The notes under the pieces: generated by a model | What the model was told of the DNA's origin: nothing | Database searches by the model: none | Seen by the model: the letters and a program-made list of their open reading frames with translations, nothing else | NCBI GenBank assembly: GCA_013140875.1 | Contig: JABFSB010000465.1 | Span: forward strand, 1-5,505 | Length of the DNA stretch: 5,505 nt | DNA from: Acidobacteriota bacterium | GTDB lineage: Bacteria; Acidobacteriota; Blastocatellia; Pyrinomonadales; Pyrinomonadaceae | Direction: 5' to 3' | Made by a program: the position numbers and the translations under genes | Shown: piece by piece, positions 1-5,505 of the stretch | How positions within the stretch are numbered: the first letter of the stretch is position 1 | Layout: each line of letters opens with the position of its first letter

Positions 1-874
1 GAATTAAATCGATGTCCGGCTGGATATATCGATGATGGTCGCCGAACGACCGAAAGCCTGCCAGTTCAACACCTTCACTTTCCAACTGCCGCCGAAAGTT
101 ATCAGGATTCCCCAAACCGCAAAACGCGAATGAGCGATGAACGGCTTTTTTGCCGACGGTGTTTTCGACCCGAGTTTCGGCCGAATGATCTTTCAGGGCC
201 GTAAACGCCCTGATTTGCATGCCGACCAGGAATATCGGAGCTTCGCGATTCCATTTCTTTATCTGCTCGACCAAGTCATCTACCGACCCGACCAAATTCG
301 AACGCGTTATGACGACGGCATCGGCCCGTCTAAGTTCCTTCAGCGATTCGCGTAGGTTTCCGGCGGGCAGTATGCGTCCATTGCCCCATGGGTTCGTAGC
401 GTCGATGCACACGATGTCGAGATCGCGTGCCGCACGCCGATGCTGAAACCCGTCGTCCAGCACAAAGACGGTGATGGCGAAGTTCTTGCGTACCCATTGG
501 GCGGCAGCTACACGGTCGGCATCAGCGACGACGATCGCCTTGCCGAGCAGCCTCCGAGCCAGTTCGACCGGCTCATCGCCTCCTGTCGCGGCGTCGGCCA
601 ACACACTTTCCCAATTCGAAACTAGAACGCGTTCTTTCGTATTTTTACGCCCGTAACCGCGTGTGAGAATGCAGACCTTCTCACCATTCTTCGCCAGAAT
701 TTCGGTCACCAGGGCCACAATCGGAGTCTTTCCCGTCCCGCCGGTGGTCAGGTTGCCGATACTGATCGTCCTTGCGCCAAGCGAATACGACCGCAGCTTA
801 CCGCTGTCATATAAGTGGTTGCGGGCGTCTACGATCCGCCCGTACAGGAGTCCAAACGGAGCCAGGAAGTTCAC
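1..874 (-). CDS. lpxK: Tetraacyldisaccharide 4'-kinase LpxK, C-terminus beyond left edge
   Basis: LpxK phosphorylates the 4' position of the tetraacyl-disaccharide 1-phosphate precursor of lipid A, using ATP at the inner face of the cytoplasmic membrane. The minus-strand frame is open from a stop at 929-931 through position 1, giving 291 residues; the family is usually about 330-350, so some 40-60 C-terminal residues are missing. Visible motifs: hydrophobic N-terminus with LLYGRIVDARNHLYD (9-23), P-loop GNLTTGGTGKTP (40-51), TRGYGR (71-76), GDEP (99-102), the Mg-binding LDDGFQH block (139-145), NPWGNGRILPAGNLRE (161-176), CGLGNPDNF (252-260) and FGDHH (277-281). D100 in GDEP and a His of FGDHH probably match the catalytic Asp/His pair known in the family (inference). 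The start chosen is GTG at 872-874, which gives the usual LpxK N-terminus; a TTG at 902-904 would add 10 residues. Neither has a clear SD. It lies 135 bp downstream of trpG on the same strand, with a large hairpin between them. Confidence 0.95.
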   Translation of the reverse strand, partial: MNFLAPFGLLYGRIVDARNHLYDSGKLRSYSLGARTISIGNLTTGGTGKTPIVALVTEILAKNGEKVCILTRGYGRKNTKERVLVSNWESVLADAATGGDEPVELARRLLGKAIVVADADRVAAAQWVRKNFAITVFVLDDGFQHRRAARDLDIVCIDATNPWGNGRILPAGNLRESLKELRRADAVVITRSNLVGSVDDLVEQIKKWNREAPIFLVGMQIRAFTALKDHSAETRVENTVGKKAVHRSFAFCGLGNPDNFRRQLESEGVELAGFRSFGDHHRYIQPDIDLI

Positions 875-911
875 ATCGACGAGGGTAGCGAAGTCATCGG
901 CCAATTGCCAA

Positions 912-990
912 CTGCGGAAGCCCGCGCGTTAGCAAGGGCTTAACGTTCAACGTTGTGATTAAGCCCTTCCTAACGGTCGGGCCTCTGCAA
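912..990. repeat. REP-like inverted repeat between trpG and lpxK
   Basis: Core arms are 920-943 and 959-982 (24 nt, 21 of 24 paired) around a 15-nt loop at 944-958. The innermost 10 bp, AAGGGCTTAA (934-943) with TTAAGCCCTT (959-968), are perfect, followed outward by CGTTAG/CTAACG and GCCCG/CGGGC. Weaker pairing (5 of 8) continues to 912 and 990. The loop carries AACGTT-type words. In the trpG-to-lpxK reading direction no U-run follows the stem, so it is not a classic intrinsic terminator. It fits a REP/BIME-style dispersed palindrome, or an RNA hairpin that sets relative expression of the two genes. The pairing is seen directly; the role is inference. Confidence 0.8.
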
Positions 991-1009
991 CAACGATATG
1001 GAAGTCGTC

Positions 1010-1576
1010 TCACAGACTCAAAAAGTTACCAAGCATCAGCTTGCCGTGCTCGGTCAGGATAGATTCGGGGTGGAACTGGACGCCCTCGACTTTTAGCTTC
1101 TTGTGACGAAGGCCCATTATCAGTCCGTCCGGCGATTCGGCCGAGATTTCGAGCGAGTCGGGCAGCGATTCGCGTTCGACGACGAGCGAATGATAGCGGC
1201 CGGCGTTGAAATCGCCCTCGATCCCGGAAAAAAGCGTTCGGCCGTCGTGTTTCACTACCACCGGCTTTCCGTGCACCGGTTCGGGCCCGCGGACGACCTT
1301 GCCGCCGAAATGCTGGCCGATCGCCTGATGGCCGAGGCAAACGCCCAGTATCGGCAGACGCGAACCGAACTTTTCAATCACCTGAAGCGTTATCCCTGCA
1401 CCATCGGGCGTTCCGGGTCCGGGCGAAATGAGTATCTTGTCGGGCTTTAGATCGGACTCGATCTCATCGACCGTGATCTCGTCGTTGCGAAAGATCTTCA
1501 TCTCGGCACCCAACTCGCCCAAATACTGGACGAGGTTGTATGTGAAGGAATCGTAATTATCTATTACCAAAAGCAT
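1010..1576 (-). CDS. trpG: Glutamine amidotransferase of anthranilate / aminodeoxychorismate synthase (TrpG/PabA)
   Basis: Class I glutamine amidotransferase that releases ammonia from glutamine for the synthase subunit TrpE (tryptophan pathway) or PabB (folate pathway). The 188 residues are full length for the family. Hallmarks in order: LLVIDNYDSFTYNLVQYLGE (2-21), oxyanion-hole region SPGPGTPDGAG (51-61), nucleophile elbow LGVCLGHQAIG with Cys80, the VVRGPEPVHGK segment (95-104), YHS (128-130), and VQFHPES with His169 and Glu171 completing the Cys-His-Glu triad. The ATG at 1574-1576 starts right at the conserved first strand; a purine-rich GAAGAAG lies just upstream and may serve as a weak SD. 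TrpG and PabA cannot be separated by sequence alone, and no trpE or pabB partner lies in the window. The upstream neighbour is divergent, so trpG probably has its own promoter in 1577-1767. lpxK follows it on the same strand. Confidence 0.95.
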   Translation of the reverse strand: MLLVIDNYDSFTYNLVQYLGELGAEMKIFRNDEITVDEIESDLKPDKILISPGPGTPDGAGITLQVIEKFGSRLPILGVCLGHQAIGQHFGGKVVRGPEPVHGKPVVVKHDGRTLFSGIEGDFNAGRYHSLVVERESLPDSLEISAESPDGLIMGLRHKKLKVEGVQFHPESILTEHGKLMLGNFLSL

Positions 1577-1588
1577 CGTCTTCTTCGT

Positions 1589-1671
1589 GACCTTTGCGTC
1601 TTATCTTTTGTGTACTTAGTGTTAGCGGCTTTTTTTAACACAAAATACACAAAGCCGAAGACACAAAGTTC
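1589..1671. repeat. CTTTGTGT-word inverted repeat abutting the trpG start
   Basis: Arms 1589-1624 and 1636-1671 (36 nt each) pair at 28 of 36 positions around an 11-nt loop containing a T-run (1625-1635). Both arms have the same inner layout: a 14-nt word beginning with C plus CTTTG-like bases, then a TTTGTGTA word, then a GTGTTA word. The outer edge of the left arm is only 12 nt from the trpG start codon, and the intervening bases (GAAGAAG in trpG sense) look like more of the same word family. On the trpG transcript it would be a 5'-UTR hairpin if transcription starts beyond 1671. It could act as a regulatory hairpin or simply be a dispersed repeat. Confidence 0.7.
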
Positions 1672-1708
1672 GCCGAGAAATTTAATTTATCGATACGCGC
1701 GAATGATA

Positions 1709-1724
1709 ACTATTTACTATTTAC
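1709..1724. repeat. Short tandem repeat, 7-bp unit ACTATTT
   Basis: Two full copies of ACTATTT (1709-1715, 1716-1722) plus two bases of a third lie in the divergent trpG / 589-residue-protein spacer. It makes the AT-rich part of the spacer where promoters for both genes must sit. A TATCAT hexamer at 1737-1742 might be a -10 element for the plus-strand gene, but no good -35 accompanies it. Confidence 0.45.
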
Positions 1725-1758
1725 CCCAATCAAACCTATCATATTCGAAATGACCGCC

Positions 1759-1763
1759 GGAGG
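1759..1763 (+). promoter_or_regulatory. Shine-Dalgarno GGAGG that fixes the start at 1768
   Basis: GGAGG is followed by a 4-nt spacer and then ATG at 1768. It lies inside the coding part of any start at 1750, so it argues for the downstream ATG, which also puts the signal peptide exactly at the N-terminus. Confidence 0.75.
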
Positions 1764-1767
1764 CCGA

Positions 1768-3537
1768 ATGAAATTAACAAAACTCCTTTCCGCTCTCACA
1801 CTGCTCGCGATCGTCTCACAGCTTGGTTTCGCACAAGCTTTGACCGACAAAAAGCCGACCGAAGACCCTGACGCCTTGAAGAAAGAGGCCGTCGCGTTTC
1901 TGCGTGAAACGATGGCGGACGTGAACAATCTTCGAACGCTGGAAAACCGAATCAGTTTTTCGGCGGAACTCGCGGGATTGATGTGGTTCCACGATGAAAA
2001 AGAAGCGAAGTCGCTTTATCTGACGGCGTTCGGCAATTTTAAGGAATTGCTGATTCAGTACGACCAGCAGATGAACGCGTTCGGCACACCCGACGATGAC
2101 GATAACTCGTCTCAATATCGCACCACGATTTTTTCTGATGTATCCGACAAGGGACGCGTAATACGCCGGTTCCAAACCGCATTGCAGGTCCGCCAGCAGA
2201 TCGCGATGAGCCTGGCCGAACATGACCCTGAACTGGCGTTTCAATTCTATTTCGACAGCCTTCAGGCCATCTCGAATCCGCAGTTTCGAACGCAGATGGA
2301 GAGCCGCGACGAGTATTTTGAAAGTCAGCTACTGGCTGAGATCGCAAAGACCAACGCTTCGAAAGCGGCTGACTTCGCCAAAACGTCCATCACAAAAGGG
2401 CTGAATTACCAGCATATCGAGATTCTCAAAAAGATCTACGCAAAGGACCCGGAACAGGGTGCGGAGCTTGCCGTTGCGATGCTGGGAAAAGCGAAATCGA
2501 ATATCGATCCGGACCAGTTTTGGGTGATCAACTCGTTTCTAGGAGCTGCGAGCGATTCGTTCGAAGCTTCCCGGAAAGAAGGCGGCAAAAAGCCCATGCT
2601 GACGCAATCCGAACTGCGAGATCTTGCCGATTCATTCGGTCAGGCGATCCTCGACGACAAGAGCGAGAATTCGAATGGACTCGGTTACGTGGCCGCCATC
2701 GAAAAGTACAGCCCGTCGCGAGCGATGCAAATAAAAGCAAAGTTAAAGGTTTCCGGCGGAGCGAGAGATTCTAATCGCTTCACTGCCGCCTCCGCGCCGC
2801 CTCCGGATTACAAGGGGCCAGTGGTTACAGCAGGTAGCGCGAACTCTGTTTCCGAGAAGCAGGAGCGCGAAAGGCTCGAACGCGAAAAGGCCGAAAAGGA
2901 GTTGCAGGACAATGTCGCTAAACTTGCCAATAAGCAGCTTCCGAAAGAAGAACGAGAGAAGATCGTCGCACAGGCCAGAAAGATCCTGATGTCGACGCCC
3001 GGCAAGGACAAGAAGATTTTTGGGCTGAGTGCATTAGCGGCGCAGGTTGCGAAGGCCGATAAAGAACTGGCGGCCGAGATCATGAAGGAAGCTCAGGCAC
3101 TGGTAAATCCACAGCCGAAGAACTATCAGGATTTTCTGTTGACGTGGATGCTCGCCAGCGGATACGCCGAGGCCGAGCCGGAGAGGGCGTTTCCATTGCT
3201 CGAAGACACGATCATGCGTGCGAACGAAACCTTGTCGGCTTTCATAAAGGTCGGTGAATTCATCGACGTAGCCGGCGAAATGATCGACGAAGGCGAAGTG
3301 CAGGTCGGTGCCTTCGGCGGGCAAATGGTCCGCGGCCTGACCAGCGAACTCGGCATGGCCGACGCCACGCTGCGAACGCTTGCAAAAGCCGATTTCAAGA
3401 AGACCCGAGACCTGACCAGCCGCTTCGACCGCAGCGAAGTGCGCATTTTGGCGAAGATGATGATCCTGAGAGCCGTTTTGGGCGAAGGCAAGAACAAAAA
3501 GGCCGAAACAGAAGTAAGCGCGCCAACTGAAAAATAG
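1768..3537 (+). CDS. Exported helical-repeat protein of unknown function
   Basis: I do not recognise a named family. The 589-residue product starts with a Sec signal peptide: MKLTKLL, a hydrophobic core, then FAQA, with likely cleavage after Ala24 (no lipobox Cys). The mature part is almost wholly predicted helix with no catalytic motif I can name. Seven degenerate units of the form x-[DS/E]-[PEK]-[EKS]-x-A-x-x-hydrophobic recur at about residues 74, 151, 195, 225, 313, 429 and 468 (examples EHDPELAFQF, AKDPEQGAEL, EAEPERAFPL), suggesting a TPR/HEAT-like solenoid. An acidic DDDD patch lies at 109-112, a Pro/Ala-rich linker at about 340-355, and a strongly charged, likely coiled-coil stretch at about 360-405. 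The ATG at 1768 has a GGAGG SD; an in-frame ATG at 1750 would put six residues ahead of the signal peptide. It is monocistronic: divergent from trpG, convergent with the SDR. A periplasmic scaffold or protein-binding role is possible, but function is unknown. Confidence 0.88.
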   Translation: MKLTKLLSALTLLAIVSQLGFAQALTDKKPTEDPDALKKEAVAFLRETMADVNNLRTLENRISFSAELAGLMWFHDEKEAKSLYLTAFGNFKELLIQYDQQMNAFGTPDDDDNSSQYRTTIFSDVSDKGRVIRRFQTALQVRQQIAMSLAEHDPELAFQFYFDSLQAISNPQFRTQMESRDEYFESQLLAEIAKTNASKAADFAKTSITKGLNYQHIEILKKIYAKDPEQGAELAVAMLGKAKSNIDPDQFWVINSFLGAASDSFEASRKEGGKKPMLTQSELRDLADSFGQAILDDKSENSNGLGYVAAIEKYSPSRAMQIKAKLKVSGGARDSNRFTAASAPPPDYKGPVVTAGSANSVSEKQERERLEREKAEKELQDNVAKLANKQLPKEEREKIVAQARKILMSTPGKDKKIFGLSALAAQVAKADKELAAEIMKEAQALVNPQPKNYQDFLLTWMLASGYAEAEPERAFPLLEDTIMRANETLSAFIKVGEFIDVAGEMIDEGEVQVGAFGGQMVRGLTSELGMADATLRTLAKADFKKTRDLTSRFDRSEVRILAKMMILRAVLGEGKNKKAETEVSAPTEK

Positions 3538-3543
3538 AAATGT

Positions 3544-3637
3544 TAACTGTTAACTTTTCACTGCCGAACTGTTAACTAAATAAAGGGGAATTCCTATTTG
3601 GTCAGTTAACAGTTTTTCAGTTAAAAGTTAACAGTTA
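3544..3637. repeat. GTTAACA-word inverted repeat across the convergent junction
   Basis: Arms 3545-3577 and 3604-3636 (33 nt, 29 of 33 paired) extend one more pair, T3544 with A3637. Each arm is a string of 7-nt words like GTTAACA with one 8-nt word at the same place in both arms. The loop has its own small palindrome: AAATA...TATTT flanking GGAATTCC. The right arm contains the SDR stop codon (3635-3637) and the left arm begins 6 nt after the stop of the exported-protein gene. Position suits a bidirectional terminator for convergent genes, but no T-run follows the stem on either strand, so an intrinsic mechanism is doubtful. Confidence 0.85.
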
Positions 3638-4417
3638 GCCGAGGCTCGTGCCTTTTAGCCACTGTCCGCCGTCGACCACCAGCGTGACGCCGTTTATGTA
3701 GCTTGCGGCGTCGGAAGCCAGAAACAGGGCTGCGTTCTCGATATCCGCGATTTTCCCGAACCGGCCGAGAGGTACGCGTTTTGTTATCTTTTCTTTGAGC
3801 GGCTCGGGCAGCAAGCGTTTCATGCCTTCGGTATCTTCGATAGGGCCGGGGGCGATACCGTTAACGCGAATGCCGTGCGGTCCCCATTCGACCGAAAGAT
3901 TGCGGGTGATCGCATCGACACCGGCTTTTGCCGCCGAAACGTGTATCTGCATCGGCGTCGCAAGGTAATGAAGTGTTGCCGAGATATTCAGTATTTGGCC
4001 TTTCGATTTTTGTAGCTCTTCGAACGCGGCCCGGCAGACATTGAAGGTGCCTTTCGTATCGATATCGACCACAGTGCCGAATCCGTTCGGCGAAAGCTCG
4101 TTCGCGGCACAAAGAAAGTTGCCGGCGGCGCCGTTGACGACGATGTCGATCTTGCCATAGTGTTCGATCGTTTTGGCGATGGCGTTCTGTACGGCCTCAA
4201 AGTCGCGCACATCCGCCGCAACCGCCAAACACTCGCCGCCGTTGTTTTCAACGGCCGCCTTCATCGCCTCGAGATTCTCGATCTTTCGGCTCGTGATAGC
4301 CAGCTTCGCTCCGTGTTCCGCAAAAGCCCGAGCAACACCGCCGGTTATGCCGGTGCCGCCGCCGGTCACGAACGCAACTTTACCCTCTAAGATGTTATCT
4401 GCGAAAATGTTGGTCAT
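3635..4417 (-). CDS. Short-chain dehydrogenase, 2,4-dienoyl-CoA reductase-like
   Basis: NAD(P)H-dependent SDR of 260 residues, normal length. The closest resemblance I recognise is to peroxisomal-type 2,4-dienoyl-CoA reductases (DECR2-like), which reduce 2,4-dienoyl-CoA so that polyunsaturated fatty acids can enter beta-oxidation. Visible: cofactor loop TGGGTGITGG (18-27), ADV (68-70), NGAAGNF (95-101) in place of the classical NNAG, DIDTKGTFN (118-126), ISAT (145-148), HVSAAKAG (159-166) with Lys164, WGPHGIRVNGIAPGPI (178-193) followed by DTEG, and C-terminal INGVTLVVDGGQW. The Tyr of the usual YxxxK motif is Val160 and the usual Asn is replaced by Asp120, as expected for the DECR branch, where Asp and Lys act. 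The ATG at 4415-4417 is preferred; the frame extends to a GTG at 4475-4477, but that extra 20 residues would be partly translated repeat and unlike an SDR N-terminus. No strong SD is seen. It is divergent from the lipoprotein gene (119-bp spacer), and its stop lies in an inverted repeat. Confidence 0.88.
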   Translation of the reverse strand: MTNIFADNILEGKVAFVTGGGTGITGGVARAFAEHGAKLAITSRKIENLEAMKAAVENNGGECLAVAADVRDFEAVQNAIAKTIEHYGKIDIVVNGAAGNFLCAANELSPNGFGTVVDIDTKGTFNVCRAAFEELQKSKGQILNISATLHYLATPMQIHVSAAKAGVDAITRNLSVEWGPHGIRVNGIAPGPIEDTEGMKRLLPEPLKEKITKRVPLGRFGKIADIENAALFLASDAASYINGVTLVVDGGQWLKGTSLG

Positions 4418-4473
4418 ATTGAGTCGGGATTGTAACACGGAACTTTGCTGCTCGTGAACGGGAAGAGATTTAA

Positions 4474-4584
4474 CCACAGATGAACACGGATGAACACAGA
4501 TACGCAGGAACGGATAAACATCAGGCGAATTGGCTTATGAAAAGATCGGTTCTCCTATCCGTGTTTATCTGTGTCCATCTGTGG
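4474..4584. repeat. CACAGATGAA-word inverted repeat running into the lipoprotein gene
   Basis: Arms 4474-4501 and 4557-4584 (28 nt, 24 identical by complement; two of the four mismatches could be G-U in RNA) surround a 55-nt loop. The left arm is a tandem of 10-nt words: CACAGATGAA, CACGGATGAA, CACAGAT. The right arm read on the other strand gives CACAGATGGA, CACAGATAAA, CACGGAT. All differences between the arms are A/G transitions. The lipoprotein start codon (4537-4539) lies in the loop and the right arm is codons 8-16 of that gene. A partial related word (GGATAAACA) also occurs in the loop near 4512. Confidence 0.85.
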
Positions 4585-5505
4585 GCGTTTCTCTTGCTTT
4601 CCTGCGGCTCAAAGCCGACCGACCCGCGAACTGCTGTCCCGGCGGATGCCCTGGTTTACCTCGAAACGAAAGACCTTGGCGGCGTGCTTAAGGCCATTAC
4701 TGACAACGAAGCGTTCAAGAACGCGGCCAAATCGGTGCCGGATTTCTCGGCACTAAACGGCATGAAGCTTTCCGTCGCGGTCACCGGTTTTCAAACGAGC
4801 GAAGAAGCCGTCTCCGATGAAAATGCCGTCCTCAATTTTAAACCTCGCTTTGTAGCAGTTGTCGAGACAAACGCGTGGAGCTATCAGGCATTAAGTTTTA
4901 CCGAGAACAAACTCGGCGAATTTATTAACGAGATCTACGACGGCGAAATAGAACTCGTCACCTCGGATAAGCACGGCGGCAAATACTTCACCTGGACAGC
5001 AAACGATGGCCGCAAAGCCTTTGCCCTTGTCCGCGGGAGCTTGGTTCTTTTCGGTAACGACGAATCCGCCATCGACAGCTGCGTCAACGTTATGAACGGC
5101 GGGGCTGATAGTATCCTGAAAAATGGCACAGTATCCGCGTTCGCTTCCGACGCACCGGCGTCAGGTTATGTGTCTAAAGACGGAGTTGCCCAAATAGCCA
5201 ATATCACGGGCGTTTCGTTGGCCGTGGGTGCAGGTGAGGAAGCTGAGGTGAAAAGCTTCATCGCCCGCGTGTTGCCCGAAATAGTAAGAAATTCCGTGAC
5301 CGAAGTGACATGGAGTTCAAAGCGGCTTGAGCAAGGCGGGATTGAGGACAGCTATACCGTCTCCGTCGACAAGGAAACGGCCAAAGTGCTTAGCGAAACT
5401 ATTGTGCCGGGCAACGATCCGGACCCGGACCTGAGCCGATTCATCCCGGACGTATTCGTCTCCACGACTCGGTACAATTTGAAGGATTCCCAGATCGCCT
5501 GGCGG
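4537..5505 (+). CDS. Secreted lipoprotein of unknown function, C-terminus beyond right edge
   Basis: 323 codons are visible and the frame is open to the window end. The N-terminus is a lipoprotein signal: MKR, a hydrophobic run, then lipobox LLSC with the lipidated Cys at residue 23, followed by Gly-Ser rather than Asp, so outer-membrane sorting is plausible. The mature part begins with PADALVYLETKDLGGVLKAI (35-54), an opening I associate with DUF3352-like periplasmic proteins. That link is weak, and no enzymatic motif is seen. Alternating beta-rich stretches (FVAVVETN, IELVTSD, KYFTWTAND, AFALVRGSLVLFGND) continue through the middle. The ATG at 4537 is chosen because it gives a proper positively charged signal peptide; its SD is poor (an AGG about 13 nt upstream). 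Codons 8-16 (SVFICVHLW) are encoded by the right arm of the CACAGAT-word inverted repeat, so the signal peptide core is repeat-derived. It is divergent from the SDR gene. Confidence 0.85.
   Translation, partial: MKRSVLLSVFICVHLWAFLLLSCGSKPTDPRTAVPADALVYLETKDLGGVLKAITDNEAFKNAAKSVPDFSALNGMKLSVAVTGFQTSEEAVSDENAVLNFKPRFVAVVETNAWSYQALSFTENKLGEFINEIYDGEIELVTSDKHGGKYFTWTANDGRKAFALVRGSLVLFGNDESAIDSCVNVMNGGADSILKNGTVSAFASDAPASGYVSKDGVAQIANITGVSLAVGAGEEAEVKSFIARVLPEIVRNSVTEVTWSSKRLEQGGIEDSYTVSVDKETAKVLSETIVPGNDPDPDLSRFIPDVFVSTTRYNLKDSQIAWR

Noticed and set aside
137..932. Several plus-strand open frames across the left end
   Set aside because: The minus-strand frame carries the full LpxK motif series; the plus-strand frames are shadows with no recognisable product.
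1103..1450. Plus-strand open frame antisense to trpG
   Set aside because: It lies wholly within a well-supported amidotransferase gene and its product resembles nothing known; a codon-bias shadow.
1714..1742. Promoter for the 589-residue protein (TTACTA, then TATCAT)
   Set aside because: The -10-like hexamer is fair, but the -35 matches only three of six bases in AT-rich sequence; too weak to list as a feature.
1750..1767. ATG at 1750 as start of the exported protein
   Set aside because: It would place MTAGGR before the signal peptide and put the GGAGG SD inside the coding region.
1816..2244. Minus-strand open frame of 142 codons inside the exported-protein gene
   Set aside because: It is antisense to a gene with signal peptide and SD, and shows no domain or start signal of its own.
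3544..3637. Rho-independent bidirectional terminator
   Set aside because: The stem is long, but no T-run follows it on either strand; kept only as an inverted repeat at a convergent junction.
4418..4477. N-terminal extension of the SDR to a GTG at 4475-4477
   Set aside because: The added 20 residues do not resemble an SDR N-terminus and begin inside the CACAGAT-word repeat; the ATG at 4417 gives the normal family length and start.
4474..4584. CRISPR array
   Set aside because: The words are 10 nt, degenerate and contiguous with no spacers, and they are mirrored, not directly repeated; no cas gene is present.

Overview
The window looks like chromosomal DNA of a Gram-negative (LPS-making) bacterium. 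Moderate GC, plain SD or SD-less starts, an alpha-helical secreted protein and repeat-laden spacers all remind me of Acidobacteriota (Blastocatellia/Pyrinomonadaceae-like). That placement is inference from style, not from a marker gene. No rRNA, tRNA, CRISPR array, transposase or phage gene is visible.

Layout. From the left edge, two minus-strand genes: lpxK (lipid A 4'-kinase, C-terminus cut by the window edge; its frame is open through position 1) and, upstream of it, trpG/pabA (glutamine amidotransferase of anthranilate or aminodeoxychorismate synthase). Divergent from trpG is a plus-strand gene for a 589-residue exported helical-repeat protein of unknown function. It converges on a minus-strand short-chain dehydrogenase most like peroxisome-type 2,4-dienoyl-CoA reductases. 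Divergent from that is a plus-strand lipoprotein gene cut by the right edge. The genes do not form one pathway: envelope lipid A synthesis, an aromatic/folate amidotransferase, unsaturated fatty acyl-CoA metabolism and two exported proteins of unknown role.

The notable structure is between the genes. Each of the four spacers holds one long imperfect inverted repeat with arms of 24 to 36 nt, and each belongs to a different sequence family: a GC-rich REP-like hairpin between trpG and lpxK; a CTTTGTGT-word element abutting the trpG start; a GTTAACA-word element across the convergent junction that includes the SDR stop codon; and a CACAGATGAA-word element whose right arm is translated as the core of the lipoprotein signal peptide. 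Three of the four are built from short words of 7 to 14 bp whose spacing is the same in both arms. Whether these are mobile repeats, regulatory RNA structures or both cannot be decided from one window.
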